DNA of 17,949 nucleotides from contig JBBPYR010000061.1 in the NCBI GenBank assembly GCA_038199755.1, positions 1-17,949 on the forward strand, given 5' to 3'. The DNA comes from JBBPYR01 sp038199755. Lineage in GTDB: Bacteria; Chloroflexota; Ktedonobacteria; Ktedonobacterales; Ktedonobacteraceae. Every line of letters starts with the position of its first letter. Position 1 is the first letter of the stretch. Under the pieces are notes generated by a model. It saw only the letters and a list, made by a program, of their open reading frames with translations. It made no database searches and was not told the DNA's origin. The translations under genes were made by a program, and so were the position numbers. This document shows positions 1 through 6,531 of the stretch, piece after piece.

Positions 1-164
1 GTCGGTGCTTGCCCACCGGAAATGACAAACAGGCTTAACAGAATGAGAAAATTGAGCGGAACAAAGATCGTAATAATGGTAAACACACGTTCGGTCAGCG
101 CGCTCTTGATATCTTTTTTCATGCAGGCCCAGACGACACGCATATCATACGCGAAGTTTTGCAT
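1..164 (-). CDS. ABC-2 type transporter permease, N-terminal part (cut by window edge)
   Basis: The minus strand from 164 reads 54 codons to the window edge. It begins MQNFAYDMRVVWACMKKDIK, a cytoplasmic N-terminus with amphipathic character, followed by a first hydrophobic segment around residues 31-48 (TIITIFVPLNFLILLSLFVI). This pattern is usual for the membrane subunit of ABC-2 exporters. The start is supported by a purine-rich ribosome binding site (AGAGAGG) just upstream. The gene begins 22 bases after the stop of the ATP-binding protein gene on the same strand, so the two very probably form one transporter operon. The substrate cannot be told. The rest of the protein lies outside the window. 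Confidence 0.7.
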   Translation of the reverse strand, partial: MQNFAYDMRVVWACMKKDIKSALTERVFTIITIFVPLNFLILLSLFVISGGQAP

Positions 165-186
165 ACTTCTACCTCTCTTTGCGCGA

Positions 187-1173
187 TCAGTCGCGTAACT
201 CTTTGCCGGTTAAGCGCAGGAAAATTTCATCCAGGTTTGGTTCACGAATTGAGATCTCGCGTAACTCTTCTTCTTGCGAGACGCTATTCATGATCTGTGG
301 AACTACATTGCTCGTTCCCTGTGTCGTGATGGTGAGATGCGTTCCATTCTGTTTGATATCCTTCACACCGTCCAGAGTACGGATGTGCGCTACTGCCGCT
401 TGTAAGGGATGCACCGTCTCTAATTCGACAACACTGCCACCATAGGTTTGTTTCAGATGCTCAGGAGTATCGACGGCAATCAAGACGCCTCGGTCGATAA
501 TCGCTAGCCGATCACAGAGAGCTTGTGCCTCTTCCAGGTAGTTTGTAGTGATCAATACCGTTTTGCCTTGAGCACGCAAGGCGAGGATATAGTCCCAGAT
601 GGCGCGTCGTGCCTGTACGTCAACGCCCAGTGTCGGCTCGTCCAGGTAGATCAGCTTGGGATCGTGCAGGAGTGCTCGCCCAAGCGCGAGACGGCGTTTC
701 ATGCCACCAGAAAATGTTCCCACGCGGGAGTCTTTGCGGTCAAGCAGTTGTACGAGTTCTAGCATCTTGGTGATGCGTTCTTTTTTCTCTTTGCGTGGCA
801 CACCGAATAGGTCGGCATGAAAATCCATATTGGTCCAGGCACTTAGCTCCTCATACAAGGCCGTTTCCTGGGGAACGGATCCGAGCAATTGACGGACCTG
901 ACGAGCACTATGTCGTACATCATAGCCCAGGACTCTGACTTCTCCGCTTGTCGGCACGCTCAGGCCGCTGATCATATTAATGGTGGTGGTTTTGCCTGAC
1001 CCGTTTGGCCCCAGCAAGCCAAAAATTTCGCCTTGCTGCACAGTAAGTGACAAGTGATCGACCGCCTTGAAGGTGCCAAATGCCTTACACAGATCGATCA
1101 TTTCAATGGCCGAGATGGTTGATTGCTTTTGTTGCTGTGACAATGGCGTCACTGGCACTGGTTTCTGGCTCAT
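187..1173 (-). CDS. ABC transporter ATP-binding protein (DrrA/ABC-2 exporter type)
   Basis: This is the cytoplasmic ATPase of an ABC-2 exporter and powers the membrane partner encoded just downstream. All core motifs are visible: Walker A GPNGSGKT (55-62), Q-loop Gln102, signature FSGGM (154-158), Walker B LIYLDEPT (174-181) and D-loop (182-185). The position usually held by the switch histidine (TTHYLEEA in relatives) reads TTNYLEEA, giving Asn211. DrrA-like proteins often carry Gln here, so this is a deviation but not proof of inactivity. At 328 aa it has the usual length, with about 100 C-terminal residues typical of the drug or polyketide exporter branch. The start has an AAGGA ribosome binding site 5 nt upstream. 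It lies 86 bases after the HAD gene, perhaps in the same transcript. Confidence 0.92.
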   Translation of the reverse strand: MSQKPVPVTPLSQQQKQSTISAIEMIDLCKAFGTFKAVDHLSLTVQQGEIFGLLGPNGSGKTTTINMISGLSVPTSGEVRVLGYDVRHSARQVRQLLGSVPQETALYEELSAWTNMDFHADLFGVPRKEKKERITKMLELVQLLDRKDSRVGTFSGGMKRRLALGRALLHDPKLIYLDEPTLGVDVQARRAIWDYILALRAQGKTVLITTNYLEEAQALCDRLAIIDRGVLIAVDTPEHLKQTYGGSVVELETVHPLQAAVAHIRTLDGVKDIKQNGTHLTITTQGTSNVVPQIMNSVSQEEELREISIREPNLDEIFLRLTGKELRD

Positions 1174-1259
1174 TTTTCCTTCTTTTCAATTTCTGACATA
1201 CGATAGTCGGCTTTATGGGATATGAGGAATGATGCCTATTTTGTAGCTGGCTGAAATGA

Positions 1260-1928
1260 TCATAGCGTTTGGCGTTCGGCGTGTTGGATGAGCGTTGATA
1301 GGGGCATATGGGCCATGGAAACGAGGCGCATATTGGCGTGGTCGAACGAGAGTTGTTGGGTGATGATATTGGGTATGGCCACGCAGAAGATGCCTGCTCG
1401 TCTGGCTGCTAGCACACCGTTGGCTGAATCTTCCAGCACGATAGCCTCTTTATTGCTTACCTCTAGTCCAGCTAGCACCGCGAGATAGAGTTCGGGGCTG
1501 GGCTTTTTCTGGCGTACCTCATCTCCACATTTGATAAAGTCGAAGTGGTGTAGTATGCTGAGCCGTTCGAGATGTCCCGTCACCCAGGAACGTGAAGAAC
1601 TCGAAGCCATGCCAATTTTCAGACCCAGACGCTTGGCCTCGGAGATGTAGTCAGCGACTCCCGGAAGTAAGGGGAGTTGTGCCACTAATTCTATGTGCCG
1701 CTTGCGGTGCTTGCGAGCGATCTCGTCTCGTTTCAGGAGTTGCCCAACCTGTTGCTCAAGATAGCCATAGACATCGAATAGCTCTGAGGCACCACCAATG
1801 CAAACAACCCATTCGTCTAACGGTAATTGTGCTTGATGCTCATTATAAATTTCTTGCCACGATTGGAAAACCGATTGTTCAGTATCTAGAATTAAGCCAT
1901 CAAAATCAAAGATTAACGCCTTTATCAT
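1260..1928 (-). CDS. HAD-superfamily hydrolase, beta-phosphoglucomutase-like subfamily
   Basis: This is a soluble phosphatase or phosphomutase of the haloacid dehalogenase superfamily, subfamily IA, 222 aa (normal length). Motif I is FDFDG with nucleophile Asp8 and acid/base Asp10. Motif II is the Ser in GMASSSS (about 113-116), followed by Arg-Ser. Motif III is the Lys-Lys of DEVRQKKPSPELYL and motif IV is VLEDSANG. The segment after motif I is the helical cap of the YcjU/PGMB type. The start is supported by an AGAGGA site about 7 nt upstream. The substrate is unknown: many relatives act on sugar phosphates. It is the first gene of the minus-strand group leading into the ABC transporter, and the 281 bases upstream separate it from the divergent response regulator. 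Confidence 0.85.
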   Translation of the reverse strand: MIKALIFDFDGLILDTEQSVFQSWQEIYNEHQAQLPLDEWVVCIGGASELFDVYGYLEQQVGQLLKRDEIARKHRKRHIELVAQLPLLPGVADYISEAKRLGLKIGMASSSSRSWVTGHLERLSILHHFDFIKCGDEVRQKKPSPELYLAVLAGLEVSNKEAIVLEDSANGVLAARRAGIFCVAIPNIITQQLSFDHANMRLVSMAHMPLSTLIQHAERQTL

Positions 1929-2209
1929 GCAGGTCCTCTATAGGTTAGCAGGGCAAAATGATCAGGAAAAATGCAGTCACTACTATTGTACAACATCAGT
2001 TTTGCTAACACAGTATGCTTGCATCTTTCTTTCGGTTCATACCGTACTACCATAGTAACATGGCATCTGATATTTTTTTACCCAGTCCATTCTCTAAAAT
2101 GGGTCATATTTTCGTCACCAAAGGGATATGTCATCCGTTAAGTATCCATACAGCAATGTCTAAAGATGGAGGCTGTGCATCTATCTTTTATGCAAAGAAA
2201 GGAGCGACC

Positions 2210-2644
2210 ATGCCAAAGGAAGTGATTCCCCCTGCGGCACAACGTTTGCGAAGCAACACAATTCTTATTGTCGAAGACGACGCTGATATAGGCCAGTTTC
2301 TACAGCAGCTGATTGAAGAGGATACACCATACCAAACGGTGCTTACCTCAGACGGACTACAGGCACTGGAACAGGCACCCATGCATCACCCTTGTCTTCT
2401 GCTCCTTGATTATCGCCTTCCCGGTATTAATGGCCTGGAATTATATGATCGGCTGCAACAGATAGAAGCGATGCGTGACACGCCCGCGATCATGATGAGT
2501 GCGACTCTGCCAGTTACTGAATTGGAGAAACGAGGCATTTATCAGATTCGCAAGCCGATGGATATAGGAAGTGTTATTCGGATGATTACTCATGCCATGG
2601 CCAGCTTTGAAGAAAAGCACATGCAAGAGCAGTATCTGCACTAA
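2210..2644 (+). CDS. Stand-alone response regulator receiver protein
   Basis: The 144-aa product is essentially one CheY-like receiver domain (residues 17-130) with no output domain. Visible residues are the acidic pair Asp23/Asp24 in VEDDAD, phospho-acceptor Asp67 in LLLLDYRLPG, Ser97 in MMSATLP and Lys115 in IRKPMD. It should take phosphate from a histidine kinase encoded elsewhere and act by protein contact. I chose ATG 2210 because AAAGGAG lies 6 nt upstream. The frame is open back to 2015, but that 65-codon extension shows no domain and no ribosome binding site. The 281 bases between this gene and the divergent HAD gene hold no promoter or structure I can call with confidence. A hairpin terminator follows directly. 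Confidence 0.88.
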   Translation: MPKEVIPPAAQRLRSNTILIVEDDADIGQFLQQLIEEDTPYQTVLTSDGLQALEQAPMHHPCLLLLDYRLPGINGLELYDRLQQIEAMRDTPAIMMSATLPVTELEKRGIYQIRKPMDIGSVIRMITHAMASFEEKHMQEQYLH

Positions 2645-2651
2645 TACTCAC

Positions 2652-2697
2652 AAGAATGCGAGGCGTAATGACTTCTCATCACGACTCGCATTCTTTT
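2652..2697 (+). terminator. Hairpin terminator after the response regulator
   Basis: A perfect 11-bp inverted repeat (AAGAATGCGAG at 2652-2662 and its complement at 2685-2695) runs into TTTT starting 8 bases after the stop codon. The 22-nt loop is long for a Rho-independent terminator, but stem and T-run fit. Confidence 0.6.
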
Positions 2698-2789
2698 ATC
2701 GCTACCATCCCGCGATTGATATTTGCGAGCATGGTGCCAATTTTTATCACTATCATCTTATGATTGATATTTATGAGAATGTTGCCTAT
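2694..2789. repeat. Degenerate 48-bp tandem duplication
   Basis: Bases 2694-2741 and 2742-2789 align without gaps at 37 of 48 positions; both begin TTTTATC and share GATTGATATTT. Eight of the 11 differences are C-to-T or G-to-A going from copy 1 to copy 2, and ten of the 11 replace G/C with A/T. Copy 2 supplies the -35 of the promoter of the next gene. Confidence 0.7.
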
Positions 2790-2792
2790 AAT
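2764..2792 (+). promoter_or_regulatory. Sigma-70-type promoter of the lysine-rich peptide gene
   Basis: TTGATA at 2764-2769 and a perfect TATAAT at 2787-2792 are separated by exactly 17 bases. Transcription would start near 2799, giving a leader of about 40 nt before the GTG at 2840. Confidence 0.75.
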
Positions 2793-2839
2793 AAAGGACG
2801 GGATAATCCGATACTACCACACAATCAGGAGGTGAGACT

Positions 2840-2950
2840 GTGGCGAATAAAGAGCAAAAGAAGGTACAAAAGGCTGTGCCGAAATCCAACAAGCAGAAGA
2901 AAGAGGCAATGAAGGAGAAGAAGGCGTCCAAGGCAACGAAAACCCAATAG
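2840..2950 (+). CDS. 36-aa lysine-rich basic peptide
   Basis: A short GTG-started frame reads MANKEQKKVQKAVPKSNKQK... to a TAG at 2948-2950. Of 36 residues 13 are Lys and none is Arg; with 3 Glu the net charge is about +10. It has no Cys and no hydrophobic segment, so it should be soluble and probably disordered. Coding is supported by the surroundings rather than homology: a near-consensus promoter at 2764-2792, a full AGGAGGT ribosome binding site (2827-2833) 6 nt before the GTG, and a 12-bp hairpin 20 bases after the stop. This makes a complete one-gene transcription unit. Binding to nucleic acid or ribosomes is plausible for such composition, but this is inference. I do not recognise the family. 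Confidence 0.72.
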   Translation: MANKEQKKVQKAVPKSNKQKKEAMKEKKASKATKTQ

Positions 2951-2970
2951 TCTTCGTTCGTGTCTCCGCA

Positions 2971-3027
2971 AAGAAGCGTGGTCGGTACAAAACATTCATG
3001 GTTGTTTCTGCACCTACCACGCTTCTT
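2971..3027 (+). terminator. Hairpin terminator after the lysine-rich peptide gene
   Basis: A perfect 12-bp inverted repeat (AAGAAGCGTGGT at 2971-2982, complement at 3016-3027) encloses a 33-nt loop. Only a short T-rich stretch follows. It isolates the peptide gene from ftsZ. Confidence 0.55.
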
Positions 3028-3078
3028 GTTCTAGAAGTGCAAGCCTCTATCGCCTCTATCCCACTTGCTTGTACATTC

Positions 3079-3106
3079 TTGACAGTTTTGTTACAATGCG
3101 GATAAG
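3079..3106 (+). promoter_or_regulatory. Possible ftsZ promoter
   Basis: A perfect TTGACA at 3079-3084 is followed after 16 bases by GATAAG (3101-3106, 4 of 6 to TATAAT). An overlapping alternative is TTGTAC (3069-3074), 17 bases, TACAAT (3092-3097). Either leaves a leader of about 100 nt before the ATG at 3208. Confidence 0.45.
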
Positions 3107-3207
3107 GTAAATGTCATTTAATATCGTACACACCTGCTCATAATGGCAGATTTCGTCTTAGTGAAGCTGCTCTAGGTGAGAAGAGAAAGAGAAATGGGGG
3201 CCTACGC

Positions 3208-4935
3208 ATGCAGTCAATACCTCACGATGCATACGAACACGAGCAATCCCCTGAGCAATGGGTAGAGAGGGCGGTGAGCAAGCCTGCTAGTCATGGAGTC
3301 AGGCCAGACGTGTACGAAGAAAATCAATGGGCGGTTCTCCGCCATGAAGTGCAAGCGATGGCGACCCAGAGACAAGAAGAACGCGAGAATGTGGGGAACA
3401 TAGGCAACAAGGGTTGGCAGCCGCGTAACACTGACGGACCCCTCTCTATCCCTACCTCTCCTTTTCATGCGTATGAAGAATTACAAGAAGCGCAGCACCA
3501 TGTTGATATCGCGGTTGTCGGCGTCGGCGGCGGTGGCATGAACGCGATCAATCGCATGATGAATGCGCGTGTGCGCGGGGTGCGTTTCATCGCGATGAAT
3601 ACTGATGCACAAGTACTAGACCTCTCTGCGGCTTCAGCACGTGTCTGCCTGGGCCAAAATCACACGAGAGGGCTGGGAGCCGGTGGCAATGCCACAGTGG
3701 GTATGCGGGCAGCGACGGAGAGTGCTGCCGAGATTCGTGCTGCGCTAGGCGATGCCAATCTTGTCTTTATCGCGGCAGGCATGGGAGGTGGGACAGGAAC
3801 GGGTGCCGCACCGATTGTTGCCTCTATTGCGAAGAAGATGGGTGCGCTCACAGTTGGCATTGTGACGCTGCCCTTTAGCTTTGAAGGAACACGCCGCCGC
3901 CGTATTGCGATGGAGGGGTTGAGCGAACTCGGCTCTGAGATCGACGCCTTGATCACGGTTCCAAATGATCGGCTTCTGACAACGGTTGGGCGCGACTACA
4001 GTTTGAGCGATGCCTTCAAGCTGGCTGATGATGTGCTCCGGCAGGGTGTTCAGGGTATCGCAGAGGTCATCAACGTTCCTGGTATGGTCAATGTCGATTT
4101 CGCGGACGTGCGGAGCGTGCTACGCGATGCAGGTACCGCTCTCATGAGCATTGGACAAGGGCAAGGGCGTAGCCGCGCACAACGGGCAGCAGAAGAGGCT
4201 ATCGCCGGTGGTTTTCTGAATGTCACCATTCGGGGCGCGAAACGAGTGCTCTTCAACATCAGCGGTGGTAATGATATGACGCTGTTTGAGGTGAATGAAA
4301 TCGCGGAGCGTATTGGGCAGGCGATCGATGATGCAGCCGATATTACGTTCGGGGCGGTCGTTGACCCATCACTGAATGATGCCATCCGCGTTACGTTGAT
4401 CGCGGCAGGCATGGAGGAGATGTTGACGACACACCTGCCAGCGGTACGCATTGAGCAGATACAGCAGCGGCAGACAGGACAAGGAGGACAGCAGCCGTCG
4501 TATCCTCCACGGCAGCCGCAGGTGCCACCACAGCCACAACAGCGACCCTATGAGCAGCCGCGACCACAACAACGGCCCTATGAGCAGCCGCAGGTGGCTC
4601 CACAGCCACAACAGAGACCTTACGAGCAGCCGCAACCACCGTTGCAACGTCCGAACGCGAACCCGCAGGCACCAGTGCCTCCTAATCAGGGAACGAGTAT
4701 TCATGACGCGCCAACTGGACCACGCCCATTGCCGCCTCGTCCAGCAGTGGAGCCACAGAGACAAACACCGCCGCCAGCCCCATCAACGCGGCCAAATATA
4801 CCGCCAGCGCGTCCGCGTAGGAGCCTAAGCGACCTACGTGGGTTACGCAGTTTAGGACGCCGCCAAGGAGATGGGCGTGACGATCAGGGTGATGAGCCTA
4901 TTGATATTCCGCCGTTTCTCAAACGACAGGAATAA
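3208..4935 (+). CDS. ftsZ: Cell division protein FtsZ with extended N- and C-terminal tails
   Basis: FtsZ is the tubulin-like GTPase that forms the division ring. The GTPase core spans about residues 98-412: VGVGGGGMNAINRM (104-117), the tubulin signature GGGTGTG (193-199), VPNDRLL (251-257), and the T7 synergy loop NVDFAD with Asn295, Asp297 and Asp300. The C-terminal end IDIPPFLKRQ (565-574) is the conserved peptide that binds FtsA/SepF-type partners. Two parts are unusual: about 97 residues before the core, hydrophilic and without a recognised domain, and a 150-residue Pro/Gln-rich linker with three PQQRPYEQP repeats. At 575 aa it is much longer than the common 350-400. ATG 3208 has GGGGG 7 nt upstream; Met51 is the main alternative start. 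The gene is monocistronic, away from any mur/ftsA cluster. Confidence 0.95.
   Translation: MQSIPHDAYEHEQSPEQWVERAVSKPASHGVRPDVYEENQWAVLRHEVQAMATQRQEERENVGNIGNKGWQPRNTDGPLSIPTSPFHAYEELQEAQHHVDIAVVGVGGGGMNAINRMMNARVRGVRFIAMNTDAQVLDLSAASARVCLGQNHTRGLGAGGNATVGMRAATESAAEIRAALGDANLVFIAAGMGGGTGTGAAPIVASIAKKMGALTVGIVTLPFSFEGTRRRRIAMEGLSELGSEIDALITVPNDRLLTTVGRDYSLSDAFKLADDVLRQGVQGIAEVINVPGMVNVDFADVRSVLRDAGTALMSIGQGQGRSRAQRAAEEAIAGGFLNVTIRGAKRVLFNISGGNDMTLFEVNEIAERIGQAIDDAADITFGAVVDPSLNDAIRVTLIAAGMEEMLTTHLPAVRIEQIQQRQTGQGGQQPSYPPRQPQVPPQPQQRPYEQPRPQQRPYEQPQVAPQPQQRPYEQPQPPLQRPNANPQAPVPPNQGTSIHDAPTGPRPLPPRPAVEPQRQTPPPAPSTRPNIPPARPRRSLSDLRGLRSLGRRQGDGRDDQGDEPIDIPPFLKRQE
4528..4632 (+). repeat. Repeat block coding PQQRPYEQP in the FtsZ linker
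   Basis: Three copies of a CCACAACAGCGACCCTATGA-type unit encode residues near 443-451, 453-461 and 468-475 of FtsZ. Spacing is unequal (about 30 and 45 bases) and third positions differ, so it is not a fresh duplication. Confidence 0.7.
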
Positions 4936-5287
4936 CAAGGGATAGAGCAGCAGGGGCGCATGACAAACTACATTTGTGAAGCGCCCCGGCTGCTCTATAC
5001 TTGCCCTCGTACTCGGCGGGTGGAGGGTTGGTGGGAACGCGGCCACGTTCACCACCTTTTTTGCCGATGCGCGAGTAAAACTCGGAGCCTTGTTGACGTT
5101 TGGTTGACTCGCCACCCTTCTTCCCTATCTCAGCGTAGAAGTGTGGGCCGCGCTTTTCCTTGACGGTTTCGCCACCCTTTTTGCCAATACGCGAGTAGAA
5201 TTCCGGTCCGTATTTTTCGCGTACAGCTTGCCCACCGTGCTTTGCCTTTTGTGATCCCGGTTCTGGTCCACGTTTGTTGTTTGCCAT
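4919..5287 (-). CDS. KGG-repeat stress-induced protein (GsiB/YciG-like)
   Basis: The 122-aa product has three near-identical 20-residue units of the form GPEFYSRIGKKGGETVKEKR, with KGG at 37-39, 57-59 and 77-79, plus a leading KHGG at 16-19. This is the KGG (stress-induced bacterial acidophilic) repeat of B. subtilis GsiB and E. coli YciG: very hydrophilic proteins made under desiccation, heat or stationary phase. ATG 5287 follows an AGGCGG site 8 nt upstream; the frame opens further back to 5350 without support. The family part ends at about residue 83. The remaining tail (PTNPPPAEYEGKYRAAGALH...) is read through a large hairpin and ends 17 bases inside ftsZ, so its reality is uncertain. larB lies 104 bases upstream on the same strand. 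Confidence 0.82.
   Translation of the reverse strand: MANNKRGPEPGSQKAKHGGQAVREKYGPEFYSRIGKKGGETVKEKRGPHFYAEIGKKGGESTKRQQGSEFYSRIGKKGGERGRVPTNPPPAEYEGKYRAAGALHKCSLSCAPAALSLVIPVV
4942..4998. terminator. Long hairpin between convergent ftsZ and KGG gene
   Basis: Arms 4942-4959 and 4981-4998 pair at 17 of 18 positions. The 21-nt loop holds a second 5-bp stem (ACAAA 4963-4967 / TTTGT 4973-4977). It starts 7 bases after the ftsZ stop and lies inside the 3' coding end of the KGG gene. Neither side has a real T-run, so termination would rely on stem strength or the structure may protect 3' ends. Confidence 0.6.
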
Positions 5288-5323
5288 AGAAAGTACCGCC
5301 TCTCTGTAACTTCGTACATCCAC

Positions 5324-5343
5324 ATTTGCCCAAATTTGCCCAA
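5324..5343 (-). promoter_or_regulatory. Tandem 10-bp motif upstream of the KGG gene, possible operator
   Basis: On the minus strand TTGGGCAAAT occurs twice with no gap (plus strand ATTTGCCCAA at 5324-5333 and 5334-5343). The period of one helical turn and the place just after a TATATT-like -10 (about 5342-5347) suit a regulator site. The regulator is unknown. Confidence 0.4.
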
Positions 5344-5391
5344 TATACATTGCGGTGAGATATTCTTCTGACAGAGCATCTCGCTGCGTCC

Positions 5392-6264
5392 CTACTGCAC
5401 TTGCTGCTCTCGCTGTGTTGTCTCTGCACGCGCTGCGGCTACACGGTTCGCAATTAAGGCAGCCGTGATACCTGCACCAACTCCATTATCAATGTTGACG
5501 ACCGCTAAACCTGGCGCACAGGTTTGTAACATTGAAAGCAACGCGGCAACACCCTTGCCGCCGATCCCATAGCCAATTGACGTTGGTAAGCCGATGACAG
5601 GCACTGGTACCAGCCCTGCCACTACCGAAGGCAATGCTCCATCCATACCCGCAACGGTGATAATCACATCTACATCTTCAGAAAGGAGATCGCGCAAAGG
5701 CCGTAGTAAGCGATGTAATCCTGCAACACCCACGTCATAGATACGTGTGATCTGACAACCCATCTCTTCCGCGATCAAGATTGCCTCTTCTGCCACAGGG
5801 ATATCGGACGTACCCGCGCTAATTACACCTATCCGCCCTCCTGTGCCGCGCCGTACATAATCAGGTGCGTAGATGACCATAGATCGAGCTGCCTCAGAAA
5901 CACGCGAAGGATAGTTCTCGAACGCGACAGAAATTGGAGTCTGCATTTCTGCGCGCATACGGCTGATGATTGCTCGGCCCGACCCGGCAAGCAGGCTGTG
6001 CGCCATGGCGATGATCTGCGGAACTTCTTTAGTTTCCGCAAAAATCACTTCCGGTGCCCCTTTGCGATGCTCACGCCCTGGATCAGCGCGTGTTTCTCGC
6101 ACAACCGAAGAATACTCATGTAGCGACGCTGCTTGGAGAGTCCCCGTCTCACGAGGGTGCGTTTGCTCACTCGTCGTGTGATTGTTTTGATGGTCATAGC
6201 CAAATCGTTCGTTTAAGAGCAATTGCTCAAGGAGCTGCAAATGCTCCTCTGCCTCATGAGACAT
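5392..6264 (-). CDS. larB: LarB-type nicotinate adenine dinucleotide carboxylase/hydrolase
   Basis: LarB makes the first committed step of the nickel-pincer nucleotide cofactor of lactate racemase and its relatives: it carboxylates the pyridine ring of NaAD and cleaves the dinucleotide. Seen here are the LarB N-domain motif REHRKGAPEVIFAETK (64-79) and a PurE-like C-terminal half: GVISAGTSDIPVAEEA (146-161), IITVAGMDGALPSVVAG (201-217), GYGIGGKG (231-238) and VVNIDNGVGAG (255-265). Cys249 in TCAPG probably corresponds to the catalytic cysteine of L. plantarum LarB. At 290 aa it is about 40 residues longer than the type protein, through an N-terminal polar stretch around 22-48. AAAGG upstream supports ATG 6264. 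No larC, larE or racemase gene is in view, so the pathway must be completed elsewhere. Confidence 0.9.
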   Translation of the reverse strand: MSHEAEEHLQLLEQLLLNERFGYDHQNNHTTSEQTHPRETGTLQAASLHEYSSVVRETRADPGREHRKGAPEVIFAETKEVPQIIAMAHSLLAGSGRAIISRMRAEMQTPISVAFENYPSRVSEAARSMVIYAPDYVRRGTGGRIGVISAGTSDIPVAEEAILIAEEMGCQITRIYDVGVAGLHRLLRPLRDLLSEDVDVIITVAGMDGALPSVVAGLVPVPVIGLPTSIGYGIGGKGVAALLSMLQTCAPGLAVVNIDNGVGAGITAALIANRVAAARAETTQREQQVQ

Positions 6265-6329
6265 AGAGAATCATACCTTTAGTGAAAACTAGCAATCGTT
6301 ACATGCGCAAAAAAGCCTTTGCCTTCCCA

Positions 6330-6358
6330 AGTGTAGCATAGTTCCAGGCAATCAGCAA
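6330..6358 (-). promoter_or_regulatory. Possible larB promoter
   Basis: Reading the minus strand, TTGCTG (6358-6353), 17 bases, TACACT (6335-6330), preceded by TGC as an extended -10. The leader would be about 58 nt. The hexamers match consensus only 3 and 4 of 6, so this rests on spacing and the extended element. Confidence 0.4.
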
Positions 6359-6531
6359 GCCATCAGTGATGCATTTCATGCAATTCTTGTAGTAGATGAA
6401 TAAAGTTTCATTGATCGTGGTCTTTTTTCTGACAATTTCATAAGTTTCAAGAGTGTGAGGATGTGACCTACAAAATTAGATACAATCCAGTATGTTGTAT
6501 CCAGATGCAGAAGTTTTTCGTTACTACTAAC

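Noticed and set aside
1944..2009. GTTAGCA/TGCTAAC inverted repeat between the HAD and response regulator genes
   Set aside because: Arms are only 7 bp with a 52-base gap, which is expected by chance in a window this size.
2015..2209. 65-codon N-terminal extension of the response regulator
   Set aside because: No ribosome binding site or domain; ATG 2210 has AAAGGAG at ideal distance.
4369..4764. Open frames opposite the ftsZ linker (also 4391-4672 and 4451-4828)
   Set aside because: They are low-complexity mirror images of the Pro/Gln repeat coding and have no start signals.
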